A DNA stretch of 34,793 bases from Gammaproteobacteria bacterium (GTDB lineage: Bacteria; Pseudomonadota; Gammaproteobacteria; Steroidobacterales; Woeseiaceae), in NCBI GenBank assembly GCA_009937445.1, contig JAACFM010000020.1, forward strand, positions 1 to 34,793, written 5' to 3'. The position numbers were made by a program, and so were the translations under genes. The notes beneath the pieces are model-generated. The model did not search any database, was not told the origin of the DNA, and worked only from the letters and a program-made list of their open reading frames with translations. The first letter of the stretch is position 1. Each line of letters starts with the position of its first letter. Shown here piece after piece: positions 1 through 10,162 of this stretch.

Positions 1-2472
1 GTGGCGGGCTATCAGGCGCTCAGCGCGGTTGCTCTCGTATTCGTATTGATACCGTTCGTCGCGGGCCAGTTACGCATCGCTATCTATCCCCAATTGGAGC
101 CGCAGATAAGCGCGTACGGTCTGGCTGGCTTCGATATGCCGCCGTATGCTGATGATGTCAGTTATGACGCGCCTGAGAGAGCACAAAAACTGCAACGAGA
201 CAGGGTCGCAACGCTAAGCGCACCGCAGACGGTGGCGATGGAAGAGGTTGGTGTCATGGCGACGAAGAGGGAGAGCCATAGCTTTGCCCGCTACGCACCC
301 AACGCGATCGTGCAGGCGGGGCCCGGCATTCCGTCCTGGCGATGGAACTCCTATTCGTTGTCATGGAGCGGGCCTGTCGAAGCAGAACAATCGATGCGAC
401 TCATCGTGATGCCAAGATGGCTGGTCAGTCTCATGCGCGTATTAAGCGTTTCATTATTGCTGTTGTTCGCAGGATTCCTGGCGGCGGAGATGTTTAGTCG
501 CAAGTGGACATTGCCCGGTGGACTGACGCTGGGTTCACCTCGTTCAACGAACACGGGTGTGGCGAGCTGGCTCGCTGTGGGACTGCTGGGCGGGCTGCTG
601 CTTGTCAGTCCTGAAGCGAAAGCCGAGTTTCCGGATCAAAGTTTGCTGCAACAACTTGAGCAGCGCTTGCTCGAGGCACCGGACTGCATACCACGGTGCG
701 CCGAAATTGTGGCCGCGAACGTACAGGTCGATGCTCAGACAGTGAGCATGACGTTGTCGGTACACGCCCTGGAAACGGTAGCTATTCCCTTGCCGGGTTC
801 GACCGCGGGATGGCGCCCAGACATCGTTTCGCTGAATGGGGCAGGCGGCGTCCGCATCCTCAAGTCGCCGAACAACACGCTCTGGATGCACGTCGTACCC
901 GGCCGGCATAGCGTCACATTGCGCGGTTCGATTCCCGCGGTTGACAGTCTGGAGATCCCCTTCCTCACGCCGCCAAGAGTCATTGAGGTCAATAGTGATG
1001 CCTGGTTCGTCGCCGGTACCAAAGACAAACGTCTGACCTCCGGCTCGCTGCAGCTTACAAGGCTGCAGGCCGACAACGATGGCGACGGAGCAGTGCGCTG
1101 GGAAAGCAGTCGATTCCCGGTATTCGCCCGTGTTGAACGGATGCTGGAGCTCGATCTCGACTGGCGGGTGAAGACGACCGTGTATCGTGTTGCGCCGACA
1201 CAGGGCGCGTTGACGCTGGACATTCCACTGCTGGCCGGTGAGAGCGTCGTGAGTGGCGATTTCACCGTCAAGGATGACCGCATTCTCATTGCCATGAATC
1301 CGCAGCAGCAGTCCGTCACATGGACGTCAAACCTGCCATTACAATCGCCGTTGCTGTTGCAGGTTGCCGACGGCGCGTCCTGGCAAGAGGTCTGGCAAAT
1401 CGCGGTCGGCAATATCTGGAACGCAGAATTTGACGGTATTCCCCAGAGCAATACGAACACCGCGGCAAACGGTGTGCGCGTCACAGTCTTTCATCCCAGG
1501 GGTGGCGAGAGCCTGACCTTGGCCGCAACTCGACCGGAGGCGAGCGCAGGAAATACGCTGGCTTTTGACTCGGTTAATCTTGACGTGACCGAAGGCGGCC
1601 GATCCCAGGACGTCAGTTTGCGCCTAAGCTACCGGAGCACACGCGGATCACAACACGTCATACAACTTCCGGAATCAGCTGAGATCAGCTCGGTGATGAT
1701 CGACGATCGGGCGCAGACGCTGCGGGCCCAGAACGGCCAGTTGACGGTTCCGATTCTGCCCGGCAATCACAATATCGTCGTTAACTGGCGGGAGAGCGGC
1801 AGCATGGGGTTGATGTCCGCAAGCCCGGAGGTCGATATCGGAGCGCCGGCCAGCAATATCGAACTGCGGGTATCCAAGGCTCAGGATCGCTGGATACTGG
1901 CCACAAGCGGGCCAAAACTGGGGCCGGCGGTGTTGTATTGGTCGGAGCTCGCCGTCCTGATCGTCTTCGCCCTGATTCTCGGCCGCATCCATTTGACGCC
2001 ATTGACGACGCGTCACTGGCTGCTGCTTGGACTGGGATTCAGTACCTTTAGCTGGGTTGTCCTGGGACTGGTCATCGTCTGGCTCATGCTCTGTGGTGCA
2101 CGCGACAAGTCCACGCTTGACCTTAGCTGGTGGAAGTTCAATGCCGTGCAGATAGTCATAGCCGGGATGACGATCGTCGCCCTGACCAGTGTGGTCTTAT
2201 CGCTACCGGTCGGGCTGCTCGGAACACCCGACATGCACATTGCAGGGCAAGATTCCTACGGCAATGTTTTGAACTGGTTTGCAGATCGCAGCGACTCGGC
2301 ATTACCGACTGCAGCGGTCATCTCTGTGCCAATATGGGTCTACAAAGTGCTGATTCTTATTTGGGCATTGTGGTTGAGTTTCGCGTTACTGCGCTGGTTA
2401 CCCTGGGTTTGGAAGTGCTTCAGCAGCGACGGTTACTGGCGACCACGTAAAGCGACGGAGAACTCGCAATGA
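1..2472 (+). CDS. Large membrane protein with a periplasmic beta-rich domain, 5' partial, function unknown
   Basis: The open frame runs from the first base to the stop at 2470-2472 (823 codons). The first GTG need not be the true start, so I treat this as the C-terminal part of a longer protein. Hydrophobic segments lie at about residues 5-25, 145-165 and 188-206. A long, mostly polar, beta-rich stretch follows (about 210-640), containing CIPRC at about 227-231 and repeated short hydrophobic strands. Four more membrane segments follow at about 650-670, 674-700, 712-738 and 785-805. This suggests an inner-membrane protein with a large periplasmic domain. I recall similar unnamed proteins in other gammaproteobacteria but know no function. 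The stop overlaps the next start (ATGA at 2469), so the two genes are probably co-transcribed and translationally coupled. Confidence 0.75.
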   Translation: MAGYQALSAVALVFVLIPFVAGQLRIAIYPQLEPQISAYGLAGFDMPPYADDVSYDAPERAQKLQRDRVATLSAPQTVAMEEVGVMATKRESHSFARYAPNAIVQAGPGIPSWRWNSYSLSWSGPVEAEQSMRLIVMPRWLVSLMRVLSVSLLLLFAGFLAAEMFSRKWTLPGGLTLGSPRSTNTGVASWLAVGLLGGLLLVSPEAKAEFPDQSLLQQLEQRLLEAPDCIPRCAEIVAANVQVDAQTVSMTLSVHALETVAIPLPGSTAGWRPDIVSLNGAGGVRILKSPNNTLWMHVVPGRHSVTLRGSIPAVDSLEIPFLTPPRVIEVNSDAWFVAGTKDKRLTSGSLQLTRLQADNDGDGAVRWESSRFPVFARVERMLELDLDWRVKTTVYRVAPTQGALTLDIPLLAGESVVSGDFTVKDDRILIAMNPQQQSVTWTSNLPLQSPLLLQVADGASWQEVWQIAVGNIWNAEFDGIPQSNTNTAANGVRVTVFHPRGGESLTLAATRPEASAGNTLAFDSVNLDVTEGGRSQDVSLRLSYRSTRGSQHVIQLPESAEISSVMIDDRAQTLRAQNGQLTVPILPGNHNIVVNWRESGSMGLMSASPEVDIGAPASNIELRVSKAQDRWILATSGPKLGPAVLYWSELAVLIVFALILGRIHLTPLTTRHWLLLGLGFSTFSWVVLGLVIVWLMLCGARDKSTLDLSWWKFNAVQIVIAGMTIVALTSVVLSLPVGLLGTPDMHIAGQDSYGNVLNWFADRSDSALPTAAVISVPIWVYKVLILIWALWLSFALLRWLPWVWKCFSSDGYWRPRKATENSQ

Positions 2473-3068
2473 GAATAGTCTGGACAGCCGTGTTCATGAT
2501 GGTGCTGGTCTGGTCAGGCATTGCGCCAAAGGATTTCATGACCTGGTGTCTGGAGGTGTTTCCAGCGGTTGTGGGCGGTGTCGTGCTGTGGTTTACGCGC
2601 CAGCGATTTCCTCTGACACCGATGTTGTACGTGCTGATATTGATCCATTGCATCATTCTCATGGTCGGTGGTCACTACACTTATGCGGAAGTACCGATCG
2701 GAGAGTGGTTCCGAGACGCGTTTGATGGCACGCGGAACAACTACGACAAGCTCGGGCATTTAGCCCAGGGATTTGTTCCGGCGATGATCGCGCGTGAACT
2801 CGTTATCCGCAAAAAGGTGTTCAATTCGGCGCGCTGGCGTGATTTTTTCATTGTCAGTTTTTGCCTGGGTTTTAGCGCCTTTTACGAGCTTATCGAATGG
2901 TGGGTCGCCTTGCTGTCCGACGAAGCGGCTGATTCCTTCCTTGGGACCCAGGGATACATCTGGGACACACAGTCAGATATGGGTATTGCTCTGCTCGGTG
3001 CGGTACTTGCGATTTTGCTGCTCAGCAAAGTACATGATCGGCAAATGCGCGAACGCGGTTTCGTCTAG
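2469..3068 (+). CDS. DUF2238 (YjdF-like) inner-membrane protein
   Basis: This 199-residue protein is almost entirely membrane segments (about residues 5-20, 25-42, 52-70, 85-105, 120-145 and 170-190). The motifs YDKLGHLAQGFVP, FYELIEWW and YIWDTQSDMG match my memory of the DUF2238/YjdF family, with conserved His, Glu, Trp and Asp residues near the membrane. No biochemical role is established for the family that I know of. The ATG overlaps the upstream stop by four bases, and the broken lipase gene begins 15 bases after this stop, so the three look like one transcription unit. The length is normal for the family. Confidence 0.8.
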   Translation: MRIVWTAVFMMVLVWSGIAPKDFMTWCLEVFPAVVGGVVLWFTRQRFPLTPMLYVLILIHCIILMVGGHYTYAEVPIGEWFRDAFDGTRNNYDKLGHLAQGFVPAMIARELVIRKKVFNSARWRDFFIVSFCLGFSAFYELIEWWVALLSDEAADSFLGTQGYIWDTQSDMGIALLGAVLAILLLSKVHDRQMRERGFV

Positions 3069-3083
3069 TTGGTCCAATATCAC

Positions 3084-3753
3084 ATGACACGTATTTTTCT
3101 GAGTAAAGTCGGGATAGCCGGCATCCTGATGCTGATGCTGGGTAGCACGGCATTTGCGTCGGAGTGCGTGGTGCTGCTGCACGGCCTGGCTCGCAGCTCG
3201 ATGTCCATGAACCCGATGGAGAAGGCGCTGCAGGAAGACGGCTATCTGACCGCGAATATCGACTACCCTTCCCGCGAGTTTGAAATTGCGGAGCTCGCCA
3301 GTATCGCTGTTGGGGAAGGCCTGGCGGCCTGCCGGGCGGGAGAAAACGTCGAGAAAATACACTTTGTCACCCATTCACTCGGTGGAATTCTGGTCCGTCA
3401 GTATCTCAGCACTGCAACGATTGAGGAGTTGGGCCGAGTCGTCATGCTGGGGCCGCCGAATCAGGGCAGCATTGCAGCTGACGATCTCGAGGGTGTTCCT
3501 GGATTCGACTGGCTCAACGGTCCGGCCGGACGTCAGTTGGGGAAGGGCGCGGACAGCGTGCCGCTCGCTCTCGGCCCGGCCGACCTCGGCGATTCTTGAG
3601 AATCCGGATGACGGTCGAGTGTCAGTGGAGGACACCAGGCTTGAGGGTATGGACGACTTCGTTATTGTCGAACATTCACACGCATTCATGATGCGGATGC
3701 GTCGAACGATAGATCTCACAAAGTTGTTTCTGCGGACGGGTCATTTCAGCTAA
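3084..3753 (+). pseudogene. Secreted alpha/beta hydrolase (lipase-like), broken by a frameshifting deletion
   Basis: From ATG 3084 the product starts with a signal peptide (about residues 1-25, ending STAFA-S), then the oxyanion-region HGL at about 33-35 and the nucleophile motif THSLGG with Ser at about 98. This frame stops at 3597-3599 after 171 codons. The rest of the family continues in the next frame as ILENPDDGRVSV and on to HSHAFMM, stopping at 3751-3753. These carry the expected catalytic Asp and His. The junction near 3585-3600 also lacks about 10-17 residues normally found there, so the lesion looks like an out-of-frame deletion, not a single-base slip. The truncated product would have Ser but no Asp or His and should be inactive. 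A sequencing or assembly error remains possible. A TTG at 3069 is in frame, but ATG 3084 gives the better signal peptide. Confidence 0.8.
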
Positions 3754-3842
3754 TAGCAACAACCCGGAGCCCGCCCCGGTATCGTCACATTCGCCATCCG
3801 AGGTATCTTTGTGGCTTCAGGATCACGTAATCCTCACAGGAT

Positions 3843-6704
3843 TTATGCGGTGACCGCGGCTTTGCCATGCGCTTTGCGTACGCCTATAACCAACGGTTTG
3901 AGGAACTCGCCGGTAAATGATCCTTTGGTCTCGGCGACCTGCTCGGGTGTACCGATCGCCACGATCTGACCACCGCCGTCGCCGCCTTCCGGTCCCAGGT
4001 CGATGACCCAGTCAGCGGTCTTGATGACATCGAGGTTATGCTCGATGACGACCACCGTATTGCCGCGATCACGCAAGCGATGCAAGACATGCAACAGATG
4101 TTCGATATCGAAGAAGTGCAGCCCGGTTGTGGGTTCGTCGAGTATGTAGAGTGTGCTGCCGGTATCCCGCTTTGATAATTCCTTTGCGAGTTTGACGCGT
4201 TGAGCTTCGCCGCCGGATAAGGTCGTCGCGTTTTGCCCCAGGCGCACATAGCTCAAACCCACGTCCATTAACGTAGTGAGTTTTCTTGCGACAACGGGAA
4301 CATTGCGGAAGAACTCAGACGCATCCTCGACGGTCATGTCCAGGACTTCGTGGATGTTTTTTCCTTTATAGCGAATCTCCAGCGTCTCGCGGTTGTAGCG
4401 TTTTCCACGGCACGTGTCGCAAGGGACATAGACGTCAGGCAGAAAATGCATTTCCACCTTGATAACACCGTCGCCCTGGCAGGGTTCGCAGCGTCCGCCT
4501 TTGACATTGAAACTGAATCGACCGGGCATGTAGCCGCGTGAGCGTGCTTCCTGCGTGCCAGCGAACAGCTCGCGGATCGGAGTAAACAGCCCGCTGTAGG
4601 TCGCGGGGTTGGAGCGCGGCGTTCGTCCAATCGGACTCTGGCTGATGTCGATGACCCGGTCGATGTTTTCCAGACCGGTAATCTTTTCATGCGGCGCCGG
4701 ATTACGGTTCGATCGATTCAATTCGTCCGCGACGGCTTTGTACAGGGTGTCGTTGACCAGCGTTGATTTGCCGGAGCCGGAGACACCGCTGACACAGGTC
4801 AGAAGTCCCAATGGTATCGACGCATCGACGTTCTGCAGATTGTTCCCGGTCGCGCCGAAAATTTTCAACTGGCGTTTTGGATCATTTTTGGTGCGGTTTT
4901 CCGGCAGCGCAATCGAGCGTTTGCCAGACAGGTATTGGCCTGTCAGGGATTTCGGATCGTCCTTCACTTCCTCGGGCGTTCCCTGCGACACGATCTGGCC
5001 GCCATGCACGCCGGCGCCAGGGCCGAGATCGACAACGTGGTCTGCGGCGAGGATGGCTTCTTCATCATGTTCTACAACGATGACTGTGTTGCCGATATCG
5101 CGCAGATGAATCAAGGTCTTGAGCAGACGTTGATTGTCGCGTTGATGGAGTCCGATTGACGGCTCATCCAGGATGTACATCACGCCAACCAAACCGGAAC
5201 CGATCTGACTGGCGAGGCGAATGCGTTGTGCCTCCCCGCCGGATAATGTATCGGCACTGCGATCAAGCGACAGGTAGTCAAGACCGACGTCAGACAGAAA
5301 CCGGAGTCGATCGCCGATCTCTTTGACGATCTTGTCGGCAATTGTCGCGCGCCAGCCCTCAATTTCCATGCTGTCGAAAAATTCGCGTGCATGGCCGACC
5401 GACAGATTGGTGATCTCGGGCAGAGAACGCTCACAGATGAAAACGTGGCGCGCTGCACGATTGAGGCGCGTGCCACCGCAGTCCGGACAGGACTGGCTGT
5501 TCAGGAAGCGGGTGAGCTCCTCGCGGACGGCGTTGGATTCGGTTTCGTGGTAGCGGCGCTCGAGGTTTGGCAATACACCCTCAAAGCGATGCAGTTTCTT
5601 GATCTGCATGCCGCGAGTGTTTTCGTAGAAAAACTCAATCTTCTCTTTGCCACTGCCGAAGAGAACGATTTTCTGCAGTTTTTCCGACAGCTCATCGAAT
5701 GGTGTCTCGATATCAAATCCGTAATGGGACGCCAGGCTTTGGATCATTTGGTAGTAATAGGTTGTCTTGCGGTCCCAGCCCCTGATAGCGCCACCGGCAA
5801 GCGACAGGCCCGGGTTAACAACAACCCGCGCCGGGTCGAAGAACTGTTTCACGCCAAGACCATCGCAGCGCTGGCATGCTCCTGTCGGGTTATTGAATGA
5901 AAACAGGCGTGGCTCCAGTTCCGTCAGGCTATAGCCGCAGTGATTACAGGCGAAGCGATCGGAGAAGATGATTTCTTCCGCCGACGTGTCATCCATGTAA
6001 GCGACGCGAGCGGTGCCATCGGCCAGGCGCAGAGCGGTTTCAAAAGACTCTGTCAGGCGCAGTCGCAGATCTTCCTTTACCTTAAAACGATCGACGATCG
6101 CATCGATGTTGTGTTTTTTGCGAAGATCGAGCGCCGGCGGCTGATCCAGTTCGTAAATCTCACCATTAATTCGGGCACGAATAAATCCCTGGGCCTGCAG
6201 GTCGGCCATTAGCTGGACGTGCTCACCCTTGCGGTCTGCGACGACCGGCGCGAGCAGCATGAGCCGGCTGCCTTCCGGTAACGACATCACCTGATCGACC
6301 ATTTGTTCGACGGTCTGCGCTTCCAGCGGCAGATTATGGTCCGGGCAAGTCGGAGTGCCGGCACGCGCATATAGCAAGCGCAGGTAATCGTAAATCTCGG
6401 TAACCGTGCCGACGGTCGAGCGCGGATTGTGCGAAGTCGATTTTTGCTCAATCGAGATAGCCGGTGAGAGTCCCTCGATATGGTCGATATCGGGTTTTTC
6501 CATCATTGACAGGAACTGGCGCGCATAGGCCGACAGGGACTCGACATAGCGGCGCTGGCCTTCGGCATAAATGGTGTCAAATGCGAGCGAGGACTTGCCC
6601 GACCCGGATAACCCGGTAAAGACGATCAGTTGGTCGCGGGGCAGCTCAAGATCGATATTGCGAAGATTGTGCGTGCGGGCACCGCGTATGGATATATTTT
6701 TCAT
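3843..6704 (-). CDS. uvrA: UvrA, excinuclease ABC subunit A
   Basis: This is the damage-recognition ATPase of nucleotide excision repair. It works as a dimer with UvrB on DNA in the cytoplasm. The 953-residue length is typical. The first Walker A motif GLSGSGKSS is at residues 31-39 and the second, GVSGSGKST, at about 645. Two ABC signatures ([12 protein letters not shown] and [12 protein letters not shown]) and two zinc fingers (CNHCGYS..CQRCDG and [15 protein letters not shown]) are intact. The start gives the usual [19 protein letters not shown] beginning. It diverges from the MFS gene across 75 bases. I looked for an SOS box (CTGT-N8-ACAG) there and found none, so LexA control is not visible here. 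The broken lipase converges on its 3' end. Confidence 0.98.
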   Translation of the reverse strand: MKNISIRGARTHNLRNIDLELPRDQLIVFTGLSGSGKSSLAFDTIYAEGQRRYVESLSAYARQFLSMMEKPDIDHIEGLSPAISIEQKSTSHNPRSTVGTVTEIYDYLRLLYARAGTPTCPDHNLPLEAQTVEQMVDQVMSLPEGSRLMLLAPVVADRKGEHVQLMADLQAQGFIRARINGEIYELDQPPALDLRKKHNIDAIVDRFKVKEDLRLRLTESFETALRLADGTARVAYMDDTSAEEIIFSDRFACNHCGYSLTELEPRLFSFNNPTGACQRCDGLGVKQFFDPARVVVNPGLSLAGGAIRGWDRKTTYYYQMIQSLASHYGFDIETPFDELSEKLQKIVLFGSGKEKIEFFYENTRGMQIKKLHRFEGVLPNLERRYHETESNAVREELTRFLNSQSCPDCGGTRLNRAARHVFICERSLPEITNLSVGHAREFFDSMEIEGWRATIADKIVKEIGDRLRFLSDVGLDYLSLDRSADTLSGGEAQRIRLASQIGSGLVGVMYILDEPSIGLHQRDNQRLLKTLIHLRDIGNTVIVVEHDEEAILAADHVVDLGPGAGVHGGQIVSQGTPEEVKDDPKSLTGQYLSGKRSIALPENRTKNDPKRQLKIFGATGNNLQNVDASIPLGLLTCVSGVSGSGKSTLVNDTLYKAVADELNRSNRNPAPHEKITGLENIDRVIDISQSPIGRTPRSNPATYSGLFTPIRELFAGTQEARSRGYMPGRFSFNVKGGRCEPCQGDGVIKVEMHFLPDVYVPCDTCRGKRYNRETLEIRYKGKNIHEVLDMTVEDASEFFRNVPVVARKLTTLMDVGLSYVRLGQNATTLSGGEAQRVKLAKELSKRDTGSTLYILDEPTTGLHFFDIEHLLHVLHRLRDRGNTVVVIEHNLDVIKTADWVIDLGPEGGDGGGQIVAIGTPEQVAETKGSFTGEFLKPLVIGVRKAHGKAAVTA

Positions 6705-6779
6705 GTGAAGGGGCAGTCATTTCCGGGCAACCTGCTAATATACGCCGCCGCGCATCTGCGGCGCAAAGGCGGAGCACAA

Positions 6780-7958
6780 ATGAGTTCGGAAAACCCCACA
6801 ACCACCATCAAGATGGATTCGTCCGAACGCCGTTCGGTCGGTGTGGTTGCGCTGATCTCAATGTTTCGAATGTTCGGGCTGTTCGCTTTGCTGCCGGTGT
6901 TGTCGCTGTATGCGACGGATCTTGAGCACGCGACGCCGCTGCTGGTTGGGCTGGCTGTCGGTGCTTACGGACTGACACAAGCCGGTTTTCAAGTGCCCCT
7001 GGGTGCGTTATCTGACCGCATCGGTCGAATACCGGTCATCCTGATTGGCCTGAGTATTTTCGCGGCCGGCAGCATTCTGGCGGCGACGAGCGAGTCCATC
7101 TACGGCATTATCGCGGGGCGCTTTATACAAGGCGCCGGCGCAATTTCGGCAACCCTGTCTGCCCTCATTACAGACGCGACGCGCAAAGAGGTCCGCACCC
7201 GGTCGATGGCGATTTTCGGTGTTGGTATCGGTTTGTCTTTCATGTTTGCGATGGTGGCCGGACCGTTAATCGCCGCAGCGTTTGGGGTTCGGTCCCTGTT
7301 CTGGATGGCTGCAGGGCTTGCTGTTATCGGCGGTCTCCTGCTGCAACTGTTACCTGATATCCCGGCACCGAAGAAACGCGAAAGCTGGAGCTTGTCGCCG
7401 GCAATGCGACCGGATCTGTTGCGCGTCGATTCCTATGTATTCCTTCTGCACGCGATAATGACTGCGACCTTCGTGGCATTACCGTTTCTCCTGACGCGGC
7501 GCCTCGAATTGGGGCTGACCGATCACTGGAAGGTGTACGTTGGTGCCTTGTTGCTGTCACTTGTGATCAGCATTCCAATGATCATGAAGGATCACCACCA
7601 GGGGCGCGGGCGGCTGATCGGAATGGCGGTAACCATGATTCTGGTCGCTCAGCTTGGACTGACCTTCTTAAGTGCTTCGATCGCCCCCGTATTCCTTGCC
7701 CTCGTCATCTATTTTGCTGGCTTTAACTTCCTCGAGGCAGGGCTACCGGCCAGACTTTCGATGCTGGCCGACGACGATGTCCGTGGCGCCTCACTTGGCG
7801 TATTCTCGAGCGCCCAATTTCTGGGAGCCTTCGTCGGTGGTTTGATAGGTGGCATATTCTTGAGTCGGGGTGGCCCGGTTTCCGTTTTCCTGGCTTGCGC
7901 CCTGCTGGCCGCTATCTGGCTGGCCCTGCAAGGGTTCGGTCGCTTCAGGGCTTCCTAG
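6780..7958 (+). CDS. MFS transporter, YajR-like without the C-terminal domain
   Basis: This is a 12-segment major facilitator, a proton-linked transporter of the inner membrane; its substrate is unknown. I chose ATG 6780 (392 residues) because it follows AAAGGCGGAG and because the upstream in-frame extension from 6630 overlaps uvrA and has no family character. The loop motif GALSDRIGRIPVI (motif A) and the start RRSVGVVALISMFRMFGLF.LLPVLSLYA resemble E. coli YajR. E. coli YajR carries an extra C-terminal ferredoxin-like domain that is absent here, because the protein ends just after the last membrane segment. Its position between uvrA and ssb is common in gammaproteobacteria in my experience. 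Hairpin element A starts eight bases after its stop. Confidence 0.85.
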   Translation: MSSENPTTTIKMDSSERRSVGVVALISMFRMFGLFALLPVLSLYATDLEHATPLLVGLAVGAYGLTQAGFQVPLGALSDRIGRIPVILIGLSIFAAGSILAATSESIYGIIAGRFIQGAGAISATLSALITDATRKEVRTRSMAIFGVGIGLSFMFAMVAGPLIAAAFGVRSLFWMAAGLAVIGGLLLQLLPDIPAPKKRESWSLSPAMRPDLLRVDSYVFLLHAIMTATFVALPFLLTRRLELGLTDHWKVYVGALLLSLVISIPMIMKDHHQGRGRLIGMAVTMILVAQLGLTFLSASIAPVFLALVIYFAGFNFLEAGLPARLSMLADDDVRGASLGVFSSAQFLGAFVGGLIGGIFLSRGGPVSVFLACALLAAIWLALQGFGRFRAS

Positions 7959-7965
7959 CTGAGCA

Positions 7966-8042
7966 CAGCGGCCCGGCAGGCCGTTACTGCAATGGCTCGC
8001 TGCGCTGCGCTTTATTTGCTGTAACGGCCTGCCGGGCCGCTG
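7966..8042 (-). repeat. Stem-loop element A: conserved 27-base core in a 22-bp perfect stem
   Basis: The outer arms 7966-7987 and 8021-8042 are perfect reverse complements (22 bp). Inside them is one mismatch (T7988/T8020), then a 4-bp inner helix (7989-7992 with 8016-8019), then a loop. Read on the minus strand, 7991-8017 begins AAATAAAGCGCAGCG and ends AGCGAGCCATT. It matches 18365-18391 at 26 of 27 bases. The flanks TTACAG and CAGTAA around the core are also shared, but the outer arms are not. It lies between the MFS stop and ssb and has no following T-run, so it is not an ordinary terminator. Confidence 0.9.
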
Positions 8043-8180
8043 CGACCCCCAAACGCCTTGAAATCGACAGAAATTGCCAGAAATCGGGCTAGTATTTGCC
8101 CGGTGAGGCACTACAATAGTCTCCCCTCGCCGATCAAGGCGAGATAACTAAAACTCAACCTTAAGACAGGGGATCCGTAA

Positions 8181-8669
8181 ATGGCCCGCGGAATTAATAA
8201 AGTAATCATTGTTGGAAACGTCGGCGGGGATCCCGAGACACGGTATATGCCTAGCGGTTCGGCGGTCACGAACCTCACAATCGCGACCAACGAGTCGTGG
8301 AAAGACAAGCAGACCGGTGAGCAAAAGGAACGCACGGAGTGGCATCGCGTCGCGATGTTCAATCGCCTGGCAGAGATTGCAGCCGAATACTTGCGCAAAG
8401 GTTCGCAGGTCTACATCGAAGGTAAACTGCGCACTCGCAAGTGGCAGGACAAGTCTGGCAACGATCGTTACACGACCGAAATCGTCGCTGACGAGATGCA
8501 GATGCTTGGCGGACGCGGCGGTTCAGGCGGTGGCGGCAACTTTGGTGGCGGTGCGCCATCGGACGGTGGCCAGCAAGGCGGCGGCCAGCAGGGCGGTGGC
8601 CAACAAGGTGGTGGTAACGCACCTCCTCAGCCGGGTCCTGACGACTTCGACGACGATATTCCGTTTTAG
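8181..8669 (+). CDS. ssb: SSB, single-stranded DNA-binding protein
   Basis: It coats single-stranded DNA as a tetramer and recruits replication and repair proteins through its tail. The 162 residues hold an N-terminal OB fold (about 1-110: [47 protein letters not shown]). A Gly/Gln-rich linker (about 111-150) and the acidic tip DDFDDDIPF follow, the standard partner-binding tail. AGGGG lies about ten bases before the ATG. The 222-base spacer upstream holds element A and a lone TACAAT (8112-8117), but I found no convincing -35, so the promoter is not assigned. miaB follows after 33 bases. Confidence 0.98.
   Translation: MARGINKVIIVGNVGGDPETRYMPSGSAVTNLTIATNESWKDKQTGEQKERTEWHRVAMFNRLAEIAAEYLRKGSQVYIEGKLRTRKWQDKSGNDRYTTEIVADEMQMLGGRGGSGGGGNFGGGAPSDGGQQGGGQQGGGQQGGGNAPPQPGPDDFDDDIPF
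8565..8609 (+). repeat. Three tandem 15-base units in the ssb linker
   Basis: Three in-frame 15-base units each encode GGQQG, with synonymous third-position differences (GGTGGCCAGCAAGGC, GGCGGCCAGCAGGGC, GGTGGCCAACAAGGT). A fourth unit begins with GGTGGT and then diverges. The array lengthens the disordered SSB linker. The silent differences suggest the units are not very recent duplicates or that the amino-acid sequence is under selection. Confidence 0.85.
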
Positions 8670-8702
8670 TCAACAGGGGCCCAGAGCCCTGTAGAGAATC
8701 AC

Positions 8703-10043
8703 TTGAGTAAGAAGCTCTTTATTAAAACCATGGGCTGCCAGATGAACGAGTATGACTCGGAAAAAATGGCAGACGTTTTGCGTGAGTCGCACGGTTACGA
8801 ACTGACCAGCGCGCCTGAGGACGCTGACCTGTTGCTGGTCAATACCTGCTCGATCCGTGAGAAAGCCCAGGAGAAGGTCTTCTCCGAGCTCGGTCGCTGG
8901 CGAAAACTCAAAGACAAGAACCCGCACATCCAGATCGGTGTAGGGGGTTGCGTCGCAAGCCAGGAAGGCGAGGGAATAACCAGGCGCGCACCGTTTGTTG
9001 ATGTCGTCTTCGGTCCGCAAACATTGCACCGACTGCCCGAGCTGATTACCGAAGCAGGTAACCAGCAGAAATCAGTTGTGGATATCTCGTTTCCTGAAAT
9101 CGAGAAGTTTGATTGTTTGCCTGAGCCGCGGGCGGAAGGACCAACTGCGTTCGTTTCGGTTATGGAAGGTTGCAGCAAGTACTGCAGCTTTTGCGTTGTC
9201 CCCTATACGCGTGGCGAAGAGATCAGCCGACCGTTTGATGATGTCATTGCCGAGGTTGCCAGCCTGGCGGGGCAGGGTGTCCGGGAAGTCAATCTGCTCG
9301 GTCAGAACGTCAATGCCTATCGTGGTCCGATGCACGATGGTCAAATCGCTGACCTTGCAACGCTGATCTACTACATCGACGCGATCGAAGGTATCGATCG
9401 AATTCGTTTCACAACTTCACATCCAGTTGAGTTTACGGACAGCCTGATACAGGCCTACGCCGAAGTGCCGTCGCTTGTGAGCTACCTGCACTTGCCCGTA
9501 CAACATGGATCCGACCGGGTGTTGGCCGCAATGAAGCGGGGCCATACGATTCTCGAGTACAAGAGCAAAATCCGAAAACTGCGTGAAGCGCGGCCCGGAA
9601 TTTCTTTGTCGTCCGATTTTATTATCGGTTTTCCCGGTGAGACGGATCGCGATTTCGAGGCACTTATGAACCTGATCGCTGATCTTGGATTTGATCAGTC
9701 ATTCAGTTTCATTTACAGCGCTCGTCCCGGTACTCCGGCAGCCAGCCTGGATGACGACACGCCAATGGCTGTAAAGAAAGAACGACTGCAAATTCTGCAG
9801 GCACGTATCAATCAGCAAGCGATGGAGATCAGTCGGGCGATGGTCGGCACGACGCAGCGCGTATTGGTCGAAAAGCTGTCGAAGAAAAGCGTCAATCAAG
9901 TCTCAGGACGCACCGAGAACAACCGCTGGGTTAACTTTGACGCTGATAAGTCGACTATTGGACAATTTGTCGATGTTGACATAACCGAAGCCTTGCCAAA
10001 CTCGTTGCGCGGACGACTTGCGAATAGCCAAGCTGCGGCGTAG
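8703..10043 (+). CDS. miaB: MiaB, tRNA-2-methylthio-N6-dimethylallyladenosine synthase
   Basis: This is a radical SAM methylthiotransferase that adds a methylthio group to i6A37 of tRNAs reading UNN codons. The N-terminal domain has the three cluster cysteines C12, C49 and C83 (MGCQMNE, NTCSI, GGCVA). The radical SAM motif is C157-x3-C161-x2-C164 ([18 protein letters not shown]), and a C-terminal TRAM domain covers about 375-440. The start is TTG 8703, chosen because it gives the family beginning [19 protein letters not shown]; no ATG fits. The length of 446 is standard. It heads the conserved miaB-phoH-ybeY-corC-lnt order. Confidence 0.97.
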   Translation: MSKKLFIKTMGCQMNEYDSEKMADVLRESHGYELTSAPEDADLLLVNTCSIREKAQEKVFSELGRWRKLKDKNPHIQIGVGGCVASQEGEGITRRAPFVDVVFGPQTLHRLPELITEAGNQQKSVVDISFPEIEKFDCLPEPRAEGPTAFVSVMEGCSKYCSFCVVPYTRGEEISRPFDDVIAEVASLAGQGVREVNLLGQNVNAYRGPMHDGQIADLATLIYYIDAIEGIDRIRFTTSHPVEFTDSLIQAYAEVPSLVSYLHLPVQHGSDRVLAAMKRGHTILEYKSKIRKLREARPGISLSSDFIIGFPGETDRDFEALMNLIADLGFDQSFSFIYSARPGTPAASLDDDTPMAVKKERLQILQARINQQAMEISRAMVGTTQRVLVEKLSKKSVNQVSGRTENNRWVNFDADKSTIGQFVDVDITEALPNSLRGRLANSQAAA

Positions 10044-10058
10044 TCTCTTGAAGCAATG

Positions 10059-10081
10059 ATCTATTGTCTGGATAGATTTTT
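10059..10081 (+). terminator. Weak terminator-like hairpin after miaB
   Basis: A 6-bp AT-rich stem (ATCTAT 10059-10064 with ATAGAT 10072-10077) and a 7-base loop are followed directly by T residues to 10081, starting 15 bases after the miaB stop. The stem is short and weak, so it may only attenuate transcription. The rest of the 119-base spacer before phoH shows nothing else I can name; a TATAAG at 10150-10155 has no matching -35. Confidence 0.3.
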
Positions 10082-10162
10082 CGCCGACGTCTCCATGAGA
10101 TACGGCATGGCCCCTGTCTTCCTGACGGGCGGTTTCTTACGCAGAGGTTATAAGTACAGATT

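Noticed and set aside
735-1484. 249-codon minus-strand frame inside the first gene
   Set aside because: It is a shadow of the plus-strand gene, with a composition typical of antisense frames and no ribosome site.
3829-3843. 6-bp hairpin over the uvrA stop as a terminator
   Set aside because: Short stem, 3-base loop and no T-run on the minus strand.
6705-6779. LexA box in the uvrA/MFS divergent region
   Set aside because: No CTGT-N8-ACAG match. Only a GC hairpin (6746-6763) and weak AT-rich stretches are visible.
6630-6779. Longer N-terminus for the MFS transporter
   Set aside because: It overlaps uvrA, lacks family similarity and the ATG at 6780 has a better ribosome site.
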